A DNA stretch of 35,842 nt from a virus. Below, piece by piece: positions 1 through 10,900 of this stretch (positions are counted from its first letter, which is position 1; every line of letters begins with the position of its first letter). The notes below the pieces were generated by a model. That model was given only the letters and a program-made list of their open reading frames with translations. It was not told the origin of the DNA and did not search any database. The position numbers and the translations under genes are program-made. The stretch spans positions 1 through 35,842 of the IMG/VR virus record IMGVR_UViG_3300035698_008128; one strand, written 5' to 3'.

Positions 1-3000
1 CTAGATGCGGTAGCTGCCCCTATAGTGCCGACTGAGGCGTCTCCATTGGTTGATGCCCAAGTATTGGCCGATATTCAGGAGTTCTCAGGTAGTAATAAGA
101 AGGCTGCCAGAGTTATCGGTTCATTGACCACCGAGGCATCTCAGGCTGGCCTAACATTTAAGCAGTTAATCTCTGTACTACAGACAGCCGTTCAGGCTAG
201 CGCAAGCGCTGACGTATCTCCAAAAGGTAAGGCTGCTTCTGGTCAGTCAGGCAGTAAGAATGATACTGTTCGAAGTAGGGCAGCTCAGTCTGCTGGTCAA
301 GGGGTCATTTCTGATGCTTTAGTAGAAAGGGCTACAGAACAAAAAAGGGTTCGGGACTTAGAACAGGCCAAGACAGAAGCTATAGAACGAAGTGTGAGTA
401 GGGTTCCAGAACCCATCGTCCCAGTTGGTACGCCCAGGGGCGGGGCTCCGTTCATACCTAATGCACAAGCACAGAAGGAGATTCAGGCATACAAAGGTAG
501 TAGTGCATCTGCCCCTGGAACCTTAGATACGATAAGGGAGGAGGCTGGGTTTCAGGGACTAAGTGCCAAGCAGACTATACAAGTATTAGCTAAGGCTTCT
601 GTAGCTGGTACAAATGCCCAGGATGATGGTTTAGGTGTTGATGGTCTTGGTACCGCAGATAATCAAGCCACCTCAACGGGTAAGATAGCCATTAATAAGG
701 CCGTTGCAGAAAACGCAGCAAAAAATGAGAAGAAGCAGGGAACAATAGATAAGAGTAGTAGAACTGCAGGAGCCAAACTATCTGATGATAAGAAGGGTCC
801 TGCCTTGGTTACGGCCTTTGCTAAGGGTGGAGAGGATGCGTCTAACGCTATATTCTTCTTGTCCAAGGCAGCACAAGACGCTGGTCTTACGTTTGAGGAA
901 CAGGCTACCGTCTTAGCTAGTGCCGCCAAGAAGGGCTTGGCAGAATCAGACCCCGATGTTAGTGTTGCTAAGGCTGAGGCTGCTGGTCTGAAGGCTATTG
1001 AAGCCACCGACTCTAAAAAGAGTGGGAGAGAACTGCCCTTTAGTGATGGGGCCGTCAGGGAACCTCGTAAAGACACCTCAGACAGACGCACTAACCTTGA
1101 TATATTTAAGAAGCCCGGAAAATCTCTTGGCGACGTTAAGGCAAGGGAAGTTGCGGCTGCTGAGGAAAAAATAGCTCTGTTTAAAGCTGAAATAGCAGCG
1201 GCCAGAAAAAATAGTTCTACTACGGTGGCACAAGCCAATCTGCAAGCTCAAAGGAAATTTGGTACTACACTAGCTAAGCTGACAAAATCCTTAGCTCAGG
1301 CGGAAAATAGGAATAATGAGTCTGTTGGCCTATTTTCTAAGATGAATAGAGCTATCAAAAAGAGAACTGCGGGCTTGCACAAAGTAAGAGAGAGTGATGG
1401 AACAACACTAGCAGGTAGATTCAAAAGTAGAGTTGGAACAGCAGCCGGAGGTCTAGCTTTACTAGCACCTCAAATCACAGGGGCCTTCCAAGCTCCAGAA
1501 GGAGAAAAGCAGAATGTTGGAGTCGCTGCTGGTGGAGGGGTCCTAACAGGCGCTCTAGCTGGTGGTTTTGCTGGTTCAACATTTGGTCCACTGGGAGCAG
1601 CACTAGGAGCTACTATGGGTGCTGCTACAGCAGGTTTCAGCTCCTTCAATGATGCTGTAAGACAAAACAATATGCTGGAACTAAATAATGCTACTAAGAA
1701 TTTAGAAGATAGATTGAAGCATTTTGCCTCTAGTCTAACGGAGCAGGACTTGGCTGCTGAACTTTCCCATATCATTAGGATTGTTAAAGAAGGGGCTCCT
1801 AGCGCAAACGAAAATTCATTTGGAGGTTTCCAAGAAGCTACTGCTACTATTGGTAGCGGCTATTTCTCAGCTCTAATACAAGCTAGAGATGCTATCATTG
1901 GACCAGCGGATAAAGATACTTTTGGGGGAAATAAAGCGGCTAGCGCTTTTGGATTTTTTGGGAACATCACCCAGGCTGATGTAGATAGGGCTACTGGCTT
2001 AGACAAGGTTAAGCTAAGGCAAGATACAGTAGAAGCTCGTCGTAAGGCCGAGCAAATATTGCCTGGGGCAGACAAAGTAGCAGACACACTCAGCACGAAA
2101 GGTGCCTCAGACTTTTTGGATGGCTCTACTACTAGAAAGCAAATTTTAGGCGGCATTGACCGCATTTATGACGATGTTCTTGCGAGTGGAGCGTCCAACC
2201 CCGCAACTGAAAGGGCCAGGACCGCAGCTAAAGATGCAGCTAACGTAAAGATAATCGAAGCTGCCACATTAAGGACGGCGAAAGCCTTTGATAATATTGC
2301 TTCCAGACTAGACGTTGTTAGTAGCGCAGTAGACATATTCACTCAGTCCTTAAGCTTCCAACAGACGGACCTTGCTAATGCCTCATCCCCAATCTTAAGT
2401 GGGTTTGGTAGCAGTATAGGCAAGGCTAAGATTGCAACTCCCTTCCTAGCCCCCTTTTCTAAGAGCGTAGAAGAAGTTACAAAAGAGTTTGACGCACTAG
2501 TGAGAACCTTAGGTATAGGTGGGACTCAACTAGAAACAGACCTTCGTACTGGTATAGTTGGTAGTAGAGTTATTGGAGAAGTAGTTGAAAAGGCTTTGCT
2601 AGAAGCTGCTATTGCAGGAGGAAGCACAGCAGATGTCGTCAGCGCTTTTAGTTCAGACGAGAGAATTAATGATACCTCCATCATCCCAAAGATACTTCGC
2701 GACACCATTATTGAGAAGATTGAGAACTCCCTGGAAGGTAGAGAGAAGGTTGAGACAGCCAGTTTTGTTGATGGTAAAATAGTAACATTCGTACAGGGTA
2801 ATGCTGCTGAACTTGCGGGATTAGCAAACACACTAAATGAGTCTGCGTCTAAGATTGTTCCCATTTTTAACCAAATCAATACGGCCTTTGAGTCATCCTT
2901 TAATACTTTAATCGCAACCATCGTAAAGATTGATGCTGAATTTGATGCTATCGCTACCCTTCAGACAAACGCCTTTAATACTTTGGATGTCGCTAGGGGT

Positions 3001-6000
3001 AGAACTCTTTCTATTGACCAGAAAGCAGCCCCAGAAGATAATGCTATAGCAACTTTGACAAGAAGGGGTGGTCTTAGAGGCGATGCATCCATAGCTAGTA
3101 TAGGGGCAGAAATTACTAGGTTGAATGCAGAGAGTGCAAAGTTGACTCTGATACAAGCTAACGTCAATTCTGGTGGAGGAATAGGTCAGGATGGATTGCC
3201 CGAACTTGGTGGTGACCTAGCCATTAATGCTGTGAAGATGCAGTCTCTACAGGGCGCTCTACAGGCCATGACAAAGGCGACCTTGAGGTTAAGCGCTATT
3301 CAAAGTGAGTTGGCTGCGATTGAAAGTAGGAGGGATGGAGCCCAATCCTATCTTGAACAGCTTGCTGGCGCTAGCACCCCAGAAGAAGTGCTAAAAGTCA
3401 ATAAGGGTAACCGTAATGCTGTTGACTTATTGAGCGGAGTACCTCTAAGGGGCGAAGATTTTAAGGATGCCGTTTCAACATTAAGAAGTATATCTGCGAC
3501 ATTAGAGCCTGAGGCCGCTAAAAACCTAGACGATAGAATTAGGGCTGCAACAGCAAGGTCCGTTAGGTCCGCCCTGAAAGAGGGAGATAGTATTGATGAG
3601 GGGCCAGCAGGATTCATAGGTAGACTTGCAGATACAGCCAAGGGCGAAAGTCCTGAGGAAAAGGACCTAATAGGTCAGATGACCCAATTATTTGGGAGGC
3701 AGATAGAAGCCCAAACAGTATTGGCTACCCTACTAGAAGCTTCTGAGGCGGATGTATGGAAGGCTGCAACCACCACTTTTGAGGCCGCAGTAAAAGAGTT
3801 TTCTGCTTCTGCGATTAGGTTGAACCAAGAAGAACAACAGAAGAGTGAGAATGCCAGGGAGACTGTTCAAAAAGCTGATGACGCTGCTCGTGTAAAAGAT
3901 AAGCCTAAAAATAGGGGGATTGTATCTCAAGACGCTGTGGAACGCTTAAATGAGGATGAGAGGAAGAAAAGTGGCGACCTAGCAAGAATTCAGAGTAATC
4001 TAGAGAGAGGAACGGTAACACCTGAACAGGCTGCCAAGCAAAGCAAGGCAGTTGAAAACTTGTTTAAGTTGAAAGAGGAAAGAGAGGCAGAAAATCTTCG
4101 TGGCGGTAGTAGAGCTACCGGAGGTATAATTCCAGGAAGATTTGGTGGTGCAGATAAGAAAACCTATAGGGTGACGCCTGGCGAATTTGTAGTTAATAGG
4201 GGTGCCACTAGTAAAAACCTGGATACTTTGAGGGCTATCAATAGTGGTAGTGCTGTAGGTATGAGGGATGGGGGAGCCTTTAGGGGTCGTAGACCAGGGG
4301 GCTTCGTCATAGACAGGGAGGAAGAGGAGGAGAAGAAGTTTTCTCCAGAATTTCAAGCTGGACTAGATAAGGTACGAGGTCAGCACGCCCAACTTGAGGC
4401 TCCAAAGGGGGACATTGTAAGTCGTTTGGGCAGGAAAAGAATAGGGGATGGTGATAGACCAGAATTTCTGAGGGCCTTGCAGGATAGAGAGGCTACCACA
4501 GGTACTACAGGACAGTCTAGAAGTATTGGCTTGGTGAATGATGCCGCTGCTGCGGATGTCAACAAGATAATGACCGCATTCAATAGTACTCTTGGGGCAA
4601 TTAAGAATAATAGTGGATTAACGGAGACTCAGTTCCAAGGTAGTCCAACCTCCTTGCCAGACAGTTTGAAGCCTGCCTACGTAGAGGCTCATAAGCATGT
4701 AACCCGTACGAAAAATCAGCTAGATAGTATTTTGGCGGGTATTGAGCAAAGAAGGTTATCTAAAGTACAGGGAGTAGAATCTACGGGCCTGCTGGCTCGT
4801 CAGAGAGCCTCCCTATATAGGGATATTTCCCTACCAATGACAGATGATAATTTACGTCATCTGATGTCTCGTGGTCTAGCCTTAGCTCCAGATAGGCAGC
4901 AGCACTATTTTGACACTCTAGAGAATACTCTGAAGCTACTATCTAATCCCGACTCCATTACGGAGGCGTTGAGGGCTCCTAGTTCTGGTCTGACTGGCAG
5001 TGGGGACATTTCCGCTATTAATCAGCAGCAGAAATTCCAAACTCCTTCTGGAAGGCCGATTCCTGTTGAGCAGTTGGGGCCATTCATAAAAGAGGCTACT
5101 GATAGCGTAGCTAAACAACTAAAGAAGTTGATAGCCTTCAATATTAAGTCTAGTGAGATTGACACCCTAGTTAATGACCCCTCATTAGCGGCTGTTAATA
5201 GGGCTAGGAAAATAGCAGCGGCGACTAAAATCACAGGGGGAGAGATTAGACCGGGTAGATTGGACCCTCTGACCGACCTTACAGACGTGTCTGGAACAAG
5301 AGAAGAGTTGGAGACACTAAGAGGCGCCGGAGTTAAGATTGAGTTGGGTGCTGAGGAGGCTGCCCATGTTGCTAATGCAGATAGAAGTCGGCTTAAGGGG
5401 CGAGTTATAATTTCTAGGAGCGAAGCTAAGAGGCAGAGACAGGCTAGTATTGATGAGAGGGCAAAAAAGATAAAGCCCACTATTCAAAATTCCGTAGAAG
5501 GTCGCCTAAACAATGTTGACCCACCAGCATTAGAGGGGGTGAGAAGCAGGTTTGAGGGGGCTTACTTTAAGGCTAAGACACCTGCCGACAGAGTTAAGAT
5601 TGCAAAGCAGATGGAGAGAGAGAGGTTCCTTGAAATTGGAACTAATGAAGAGAGAGAGGCTTTGAGTGCGATTTCTACTAACATTAGACAGGTTGAACAG
5701 GCAAAAATTGACAGTCAATTTGCAGATAGGCTAGCCAAGGCCAGAAAAATTGGAACTCTCTCAGAGAGAGCAGACGCCCTAAAAACAATTGGAGATGAAA
5801 AAAGAAAGACTCTTGAGGAGTCGGGTTTAGATAGAAAGCCTATAGCATTTAGAAATGGTGGCCAGGTACCCGGAGTAGGTAGTAGGGACACCGTTCCCGC
5901 CATCCTAACCCCAGGCGAATTTGTTATGCCCAAGAAGATGACCCAGAAATACTTGGGAGCCCTATTCGCTATGAAGAGGGGCGCTTCTCCAGCTAAGCTT

Positions 6001-6378
6001 AACCGTGGTACTCAAGAATTACCGTTGGCTGGAAGTGGGCCCAGTGTAAGTGGAATACCTCAGACTATTGGTTTGAATGAGGCATCCCTGTCTGCACTTA
6101 GGACATTTTCTTTTGCTACAACCGTATTCGCTGGGGCGATTCCATCCCTTGATAGGTTCGTTAAGGCGATTTCTCAACTAAGTTCAATCACTCAGCAGTT
6201 GGCCAACATAGTTATTCCTGATACTATTCAGGTCACCGTAGCTCCTGTCCAGGTCCAAGTAAACATTAATGGGGCGGAGGCTCTAGCTAGTATGAAACCA
6301 GAGATTCAAAACATGATTTCTACGCAGATAACCAGGGCCCTTAACAATTCTATCAATCCCCTAACTGGTGAGACTTAA
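1..6378 (+). CDS. Tail tape measure protein (5' end outside window)
   Basis: Tape measure proteins set tail length and line the tail tube. The first in-frame start is a GTG at 25, but the frame is open back to base 1 with no stop, so the gene very likely begins upstream; from 25 it is 2117 residues. Seen from residue 1 (GTG): three degenerate ~46-residue repeats (about 13-58, 149-194, 260-304), an Ala/Gly-rich hydrophobic segment (about 500-545) of the kind usual in tape measure proteins, then long charged helical stretches. Two copies of a glycine-PG...TPGEFV motif lie near nt 4120-4200 and 5845-5940; the second reads GSRDTVPAILTPGEFVMPK, a hallmark of phage tape measure proteins. The C-terminus has the usual beta segment followed by a helix. 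The next gene starts 2 bases after its stop. Length plus motif make the call strong; no lytic or peptidase domain was recognised. Confidence 0.93.
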   Translation, partial: LDAVAAPIVPTEASPLVDAQVLADIQEFSGSNKKAARVIGSLTTEASQAGLTFKQLISVLQTAVQASASADVSPKGKAASGQSGSKNDTVRSRAAQSAGQGVISDALVERATEQKRVRDLEQAKTEAIERSVSRVPEPIVPVGTPRGGAPFIPNAQAQKEIQAYKGSSASAPGTLDTIREEAGFQGLSAKQTIQVLAKASVAGTNAQDDGLGVDGLGTADNQATSTGKIAINKAVAENAAKNEKKQGTIDKSSRTAGAKLSDDKKGPALVTAFAKGGEDASNAIFFLSKAAQDAGLTFEEQATVLASAAKKGLAESDPDVSVAKAEAAGLKAIEATDSKKSGRELPFSDGAVREPRKDTSDRRTNLDIFKKPGKSLGDVKAREVAAAEEKIALFKAEIAAARKNSSTTVAQANLQAQRKFGTTLAKLTKSLAQAENRNNESVGLFSKMNRAIKKRTAGLHKVRESDGTTLAGRFKSRVGTAAGGLALLAPQITGAFQAPEGEKQNVGVAAGGGVLTGALAGGFAGSTFGPLGAALGATMGAATAGFSSFNDAVRQNNMLELNNATKNLEDRLKHFASSLTEQDLAAELSHIIRIVKEGAPSANENSFGGFQEATATIGSGYFSALIQARDAIIGPADKDTFGGNKAASAFGFFGNITQADVDRATGLDKVKLRQDTVEARRKAEQILPGADKVADTLSTKGASDFLDGSTTRKQILGGIDRIYDDVLASGASNPATERARTAAKDAANVKIIEAATLRTAKAFDNIASRLDVVSSAVDIFTQSLSFQQTDLANASSPILSGFGSSIGKAKIATPFLAPFSKSVEEVTKEFDALVRTLGIGGTQLETDLRTGIVGSRVIGEVVEKALLEAAIAGGSTADVVSAFSSDERINDTSIIPKILRDTIIEKIENSLEGREKVETASFVDGKIVTFVQGNAAELAGLANTLNESASKIVPIFNQINTAFESSFNTLIATIVKIDAEFDAIATLQTNAFNTLDVARGRTLSIDQKAAPEDNAIATLTRRGGLRGDASIASIGAEITRLNAESAKLTLIQANVNSGGGIGQDGLPELGGDLAINAVKMQSLQGALQAMTKATLRLSAIQSELAAIESRRDGAQSYLEQLAGASTPEEVLKVNKGNRNAVDLLSGVPLRGEDFKDAVSTLRSISATLEPEAAKNLDDRIRAATARSVRSALKEGDSIDEGPAGFIGRLADTAKGESPEEKDLIGQMTQLFGRQIEAQTVLATLLEASEADVWKAATTTFEAAVKEFSASAIRLNQEEQQKSENARETVQKADDAARVKDKPKNRGIVSQDAVERLNEDERKKSGDLARIQSNLERGTVTPEQAAKQSKAVENLFKLKEEREAENLRGGSRATGGIIPGRFGGADKKTYRVTPGEFVVNRGATSKNLDTLRAINSGSAVGMRDGGAFRGRRPGGFVIDREEEEEKKFSPEFQAGLDKVRGQHAQLEAPKGDIVSRLGRKRIGDGDRPEFLRALQDREATTGTTGQSRSIGLVNDAAAADVNKIMTAFNSTLGAIKNNSGLTETQFQGSPTSLPDSLKPAYVEAHKHVTRTKNQLDSILAGIEQRRLSKVQGVESTGLLARQRASLYRDISLPMTDDNLRHLMSRGLALAPDRQQHYFDTLENTLKLLSNPDSITEALRAPSSGLTGSGDISAINQQQKFQTPSGRPIPVEQLGPFIKEATDSVAKQLKKLIAFNIKSSEIDTLVNDPSLAAVNRARKIAAATKITGGEIRPGRLDPLTDLTDVSGTREELETLRGAGVKIELGAEEAAHVANADRSRLKGRVIISRSEAKRQRQASIDERAKKIKPTIQNSVEGRLNNVDPPALEGVRSRFEGAYFKAKTPADRVKIAKQMERERFLEIGTNEEREALSAISTNIRQVEQAKIDSQFADRLAKARKIGTLSERADALKTIGDEKRKTLEESGLDRKPIAFRNGGQVPGVGSRDTVPAILTPGEFVMPKKMTQKYLGALFAMKRGASPAKLNRGTQELPLAGSGPSVSGIPQTIGLNEASLSALRTFSFATTVFAGAIPSLDRFVKAISQLSSITQQLANIVIPDTIQVTVAPVQVQVNINGAEALASMKPEIQNMISTQITRALNNSINPLTGET
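61..936 (+). repeat. Three degenerate 46-residue repeats in tape measure N-terminus
   Basis: Protein-level repeats at nt about 61-198, 469-606 and 802-936. The shared pattern is an acidic/aromatic start, a helix, then A..AGLT(F)..Q....VL..A...G. The cores read EASQAGLTFKQLISVLQTA, EEAGFQGLSAKQTIQVLAKA and KAAQDAGLTFEEQATVLASA. The linkers between them are Ala/Lys-rich. They look like helix-turn-helix hairpins repeated along the protein. The DNA itself is not obviously repetitive. Confidence 0.65.
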
Positions 6379-6380
6379 GA

Positions 6381-7925
6381 ATGACTAGTTCAATTTTGAT
6401 GACGTATGGTTCATACAATTTTTCTCCAGTACCCTTGGTTGAGATTAGCAAGGAGATTATTAGGAGTGGGGATGAGACTCCTATCAGTGAGCTTACTACC
6501 GTTACGCTTACTGGCACCCTGGTTGCATCGGCAAACTTGGCCGGCGATTCGGGCATAGACCTTGTTAAGGAAAAGATGGATGGATTAAGGGATGCCTTCA
6601 AAGATGATTGTAAGCTCTTCTTAATTCAGTGTGGGGGAACCGATATTGTCCGTGCAAGGCCACGTATAAAGACCTCTCCGGAGTTTAAAACGACCAGCAA
6701 TAACTGGGTTCATACAGCAGACTTCTCTATCACTTTAGAATTTGCCGTAGAGATTAACGAGAGTTCCAACTACTCTCAAAACTTGAGGGATGTTGGTGAA
6801 ACGTGGAACTTAGAGTTCGTAGAGGATAACGGTCAGTATACCCAGACCATTGATACTGGTCTCGACCACCTTCCTTATGTTCTAAGGTTATCTCACAGCG
6901 TATCAGCTAAGGGCATCTCAGAATGTATACAGGCATCTGGCACGGGCGATACTGTGCTGGAAAGACAGGGGTGGCAAGAGGCTAAAGACTGGGTTCTTTC
7001 TAGAATCGACTACGATTCTACCTACATATCTAGTGGGGTCAGCGGTATAATTAATGTGGATGCTAATGACTTGGGCGTCTATAACCATATGAGAACCAAT
7101 AACCTGGATGAGATGGGGGGTTCCTTTGAGGTTAGTGAGACTTGGCTACTAGTTAATACGGGCGAATCAGGGTTGGCTAATCCTGGGGCCCTTGAGGACT
7201 TTACAGTATCGACAACCAGCTCACGAAGTCAGCCGACAACCAGTGTTCAAATAGAGGGGACTATTCAGGGACTTGAAGTAAGGGATTATGGTACGTCTCC
7301 TGGGGACTTCTCCATTACAACTGAAAAGTATGAGAGTGCCCTTAGCTATTGGAACGTGGTGAAGAATAGGTTGTATGCTCGCTGTAAGATTGAGACGGAC
7401 TCCCTTTCCCTATCCAGGCCCCTACACATTACGGCCCTCCAATCTAATGTGGGGCACGCTAAAGGTAAGGGTATAATCAACTATAACTACCAGTACGATA
7501 ATAGGAGCTGCTTTCTTTTGGAGACGGGCTCCCTCAGCGGCAGCGTACTTAGTGAGATTATCACCATCAATGATACCAATCCAACGGACATATTCGCCGT
7601 CATTCAGGTGCTTGGTCGCTCCAACGGACCAGTCCTGCAAGAAATGAGTACGGTCACTGAGAGTAAAAGAGAGGTTGGAGTAGAGGTGTTGGTAGACCCT
7701 CCTTCTGGATGTACTATCACTCTATGGAATGTCATGGGTACTTCCGTTAAAAATGGAGTAGCGGATATTTTGTGTGAACTACAGACGGAACTAACAGATT
7801 CCTACGCACAAGTATTCAAACATCAGGACACCGAAAGTTGGGTTCCCCAACAAGGAAGATATACAAGGCGGATAGGGTGGACCTATCAGAATTGTAGTGG
7901 TACAGGTAATACATCAGTATGTTAA
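6381..7925 (+). CDS. Tail/baseplate structural protein, 514 aa
   Basis: Not recognised by name. It lies 2 bases after the tape measure stop and upstream of a hub/fibre-like gene, the place where phages encode distal tail or baseplate proteins. The protein is beta-rich with no signal peptide or membrane segment. It seems to contain the same module twice: a strand ending in LTGTL or IEGTI, a helix of about 20 residues (KEKMDGLRDAF; YWNVVKNRLYARC), then strands ending in an aromatic-rich edge (ADFSITLEFA near residues 110-120; NYNYQYDNRS near 370-380). This suggests a duplicated tail-tube or distal-tail fold. Virion role is inferred from position and composition. Confidence 0.6.
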   Translation: MTSSILMTYGSYNFSPVPLVEISKEIIRSGDETPISELTTVTLTGTLVASANLAGDSGIDLVKEKMDGLRDAFKDDCKLFLIQCGGTDIVRARPRIKTSPEFKTTSNNWVHTADFSITLEFAVEINESSNYSQNLRDVGETWNLEFVEDNGQYTQTIDTGLDHLPYVLRLSHSVSAKGISECIQASGTGDTVLERQGWQEAKDWVLSRIDYDSTYISSGVSGIINVDANDLGVYNHMRTNNLDEMGGSFEVSETWLLVNTGESGLANPGALEDFTVSTTSSRSQPTTSVQIEGTIQGLEVRDYGTSPGDFSITTEKYESALSYWNVVKNRLYARCKIETDSLSLSRPLHITALQSNVGHAKGKGIINYNYQYDNRSCFLLETGSLSGSVLSEIITINDTNPTDIFAVIQVLGRSNGPVLQEMSTVTESKREVGVEVLVDPPSGCTITLWNVMGTSVKNGVADILCELQTELTDSYAQVFKHQDTESWVPQQGRYTRRIGWTYQNCSGTGNTSVC

Positions 7926-7951
7926 TTAAGAATAAAAGGAAAGGGTAGGAT

Positions 7952-10900
7952 ATGCCGCTCCCAGTAAAGAACACATGTACTCCGGCCAGCGCGTTTGGTG
8001 GATTCGAACAGACACTATTTTTAGGATGCAGTGTCGTATCGTTCACCATGAGCGGAGGGTGGAACGAACAAAAATCAGAGTTGACAGTACAACTTATAGA
8101 AGATGCGTGCCCAGGCACAAAAATCTACTATGATAGGAGTCTAGCAGAACAAGAATATAGTGGGGCGGACCCAGGCTTTATTGGAGATGCCAACAATATT
8201 ATAGGGGTCCCCGTCTACTTTAGGGTAGCTGACTTCGAGTTCTCCGGTATAATCCAAGAGTGGACTAAGGCAGATATACGAACGCTGAACGCCAACCTGC
8301 CTGTTAAAACCCTTAACGCTAACGCCAACCTGTATACTGTAAAGATTTCAGACCCAAGAGAAATCCTTGAGGGCTGCCAGGTCATCGTCAATGAGTATGC
8401 GGGCTTTACTGCGGGCCTGGACAACATAGTAAATGCCTTTGGCTTTCTAGAGGCGACCACCAATAATTGCCCGCCTATAACCCAGGGCGTTGACGGCACC
8501 ATCTTCGGAGCCCCTGCTGCGGGCTTTGGTAATGCCGATGTTGACTCCAACGGCATGTCTTGGACTAATATCTTGGGGTCGACCCGCGTTCTTCTGAGCG
8601 GCACCAGTACATATGGAGCCCTTAGTGGAATCTTCTCCGCTGGATATCTATCATTTAAGGGTGTCTCAAATACGGGTTATTCTGGAGTATCTGGTATAAC
8701 CGCCGGTATGGGCATAATGGACCAGGACTCCACTAGCGAAGCCCACTATGTTGTAGACCTATCCTCTTTGCCTAGCCTCCCCAACTATGTTCGATTTAAT
8801 GGTGTAGCTTTTTCTCTGCTTGACCTAATTTCCCAAGTTTGTGATATTGGGGGCTATGATTACTATGTGGAACTAATGCCTGTTGATTCAACTGGGGCAG
8901 TATGGACTAACACTATTGCTGATAGTCAGAATATTACAAAGTTCATTAAGGTTAGGACTGTAAATAGGGATTTACAACCCGCCTTTGGAGCTATCGAAGA
9001 GTTTATAAATATTACCAATGTGGCTGGGACAGGCACTGTCAATAACGACTTTGGTAAGGAACTCCGTAATGAAATGACCAACCAGTTAATTATTGGAGGA
9101 GCCAAGCAGAACGTATTTGATACAGACAATCTTACCTTCTTAGACCCAGAGGGAGATGGGGAGCCTTCCAATCCAGAGATGGACGATATGATTGTTCCCC
9201 ACTTTGGGTTAGATACTAGTGGCAACGCCATTATTCCCACTAAGGATACGGATGGTAACTGGGAGTTTGAGGCCGACGTAACGGCCCTGAATGTTCAACT
9301 GGGAGAATATGGACTTGCACTAGAGGTGAGCGCTGTTACTATCAATGAGAAGGAGCTTATTTGCGCTGGTAGTAGTAAGGAGGCGTGGCTATACTATTCT
9401 AAGAGGGCTAACACAGACATATTTCAGGAGTTTGGGGATTTTGAATCCATCTATGATTTTGAACTAATAACTGTCTTGGCAGACTTGGCTACTGATGGAG
9501 ATAAGGTTGCGCCTAGAGATGTACCTCGTACTGGGGGTTTGCTGAAACCTAATGATGAGGACGACGGAGCCCAGAAGATTACTGCTATACAGGCCCTCTA
9601 TGATTTTGTTAAGGGTTTTGCTGATGATTTCTATGGGACAAAATTTCAAGTTAGGATACCTTATACTTGTGGATACATTCCCACTAGTCAGGATGGAACT
9701 ATCGTTGGATGGGGCGGCAAAGTTACGAACAGCGAACTACCTAGTGATGGTGGATGGTCTGAAGAGACTCCCTTGTTAGGGCTGACTAATCCCGCTACTA
9801 GTACGGACTTCTTTAGGCATGAGGATGGTAGAATTCAGAATATTCTACGCTTCTCAGACCTTACTCAATTAGGATTAGCCGACCTAAACGCCGATGAATT
9901 TATTTCAACGACTTCTGGCGAAATTCTATGGATGAAGGCGGCTAATGATGCCGACTACGTTTATATAGATAAGTCTAACCTAACCTTCCCTAGAATTGTC
10001 TTAAGTATTGGTACGGCTATTGATGAGTCGGAAGACGAGGGTACTCTTCCTCCTATCATAGGTGTTCCAGAAGTATATCAAGCTGCTGACCCTGATGCAA
10101 CAAAGACAGCCAACATTAAGAAACTGTATGATGGGGTTGGGGCCAGCACACTATACAAATATTATGGCAAAAAGAAGAAGATGCCTAATGGGGCAGCAGT
10201 ATGTATTAAGAGCACGGCGTTGAAATATGGGCCGTATGGTAGCTCTACTGTCGCAGGAAAGGCCGCAGTCAAGCAGGACGAAGGGTTAGTGCCCTGGGAG
10301 TACGGAAGCTATGCCAACATGAACGCTGCTGGTGCGGCATTGGCTGCTGAGGGTATCACCTATATGCAGGTTGGAGAGAGGGGCTCTTTGACGGTGCCAG
10401 GATATCCAACGGCCCCTTTGGGCTCAGAACTATTGTCCGCGAGCGCAACAAATAGCTTTGCTGGAAATGGACCCTTCTATGGGGGCGGAACGAACCTGTT
10501 CGAGAATAGAAGCGTTACCGTTTCCGTCACGGGCCCCGGTCAATATGTTAGCACAACTATGCCCTTGTGGGTTGGAACCTATGGTCCAAATATTACGGGC
10601 CTCACTACCAATGTTGAGGTTGGAGGTATTCAGACTACCTATACGATGAGGACTTACACTCCGAAGTTTGGTAGGTTTGCAAAGTATAATTCTGAGAGAC
10701 TAAAGCAGGTTGGCCAAAACAATATGAGGGAGGCTAAAGCTCTCCGAACATTTGCCGCCCAAAGTATTAGGGCTAATAATGTCAGACTGAAAGATAAGCG
10801 TCTAAAGAATAAGAAGGATGAGTTGGCTGGAGATGAAGCTCCTCGAACACCCCATGAAATCCTAATCGGAGAATTGAACCCTTGGAATAGTGGGGCCTTC

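Noticed and set aside
663-5933. Several antisense open frames under the tape measure gene
   Set aside because: They run opposite to a clear long gene, have low-complexity Ser/Ala/Leu-rich translations and no ribosome sites or motifs.
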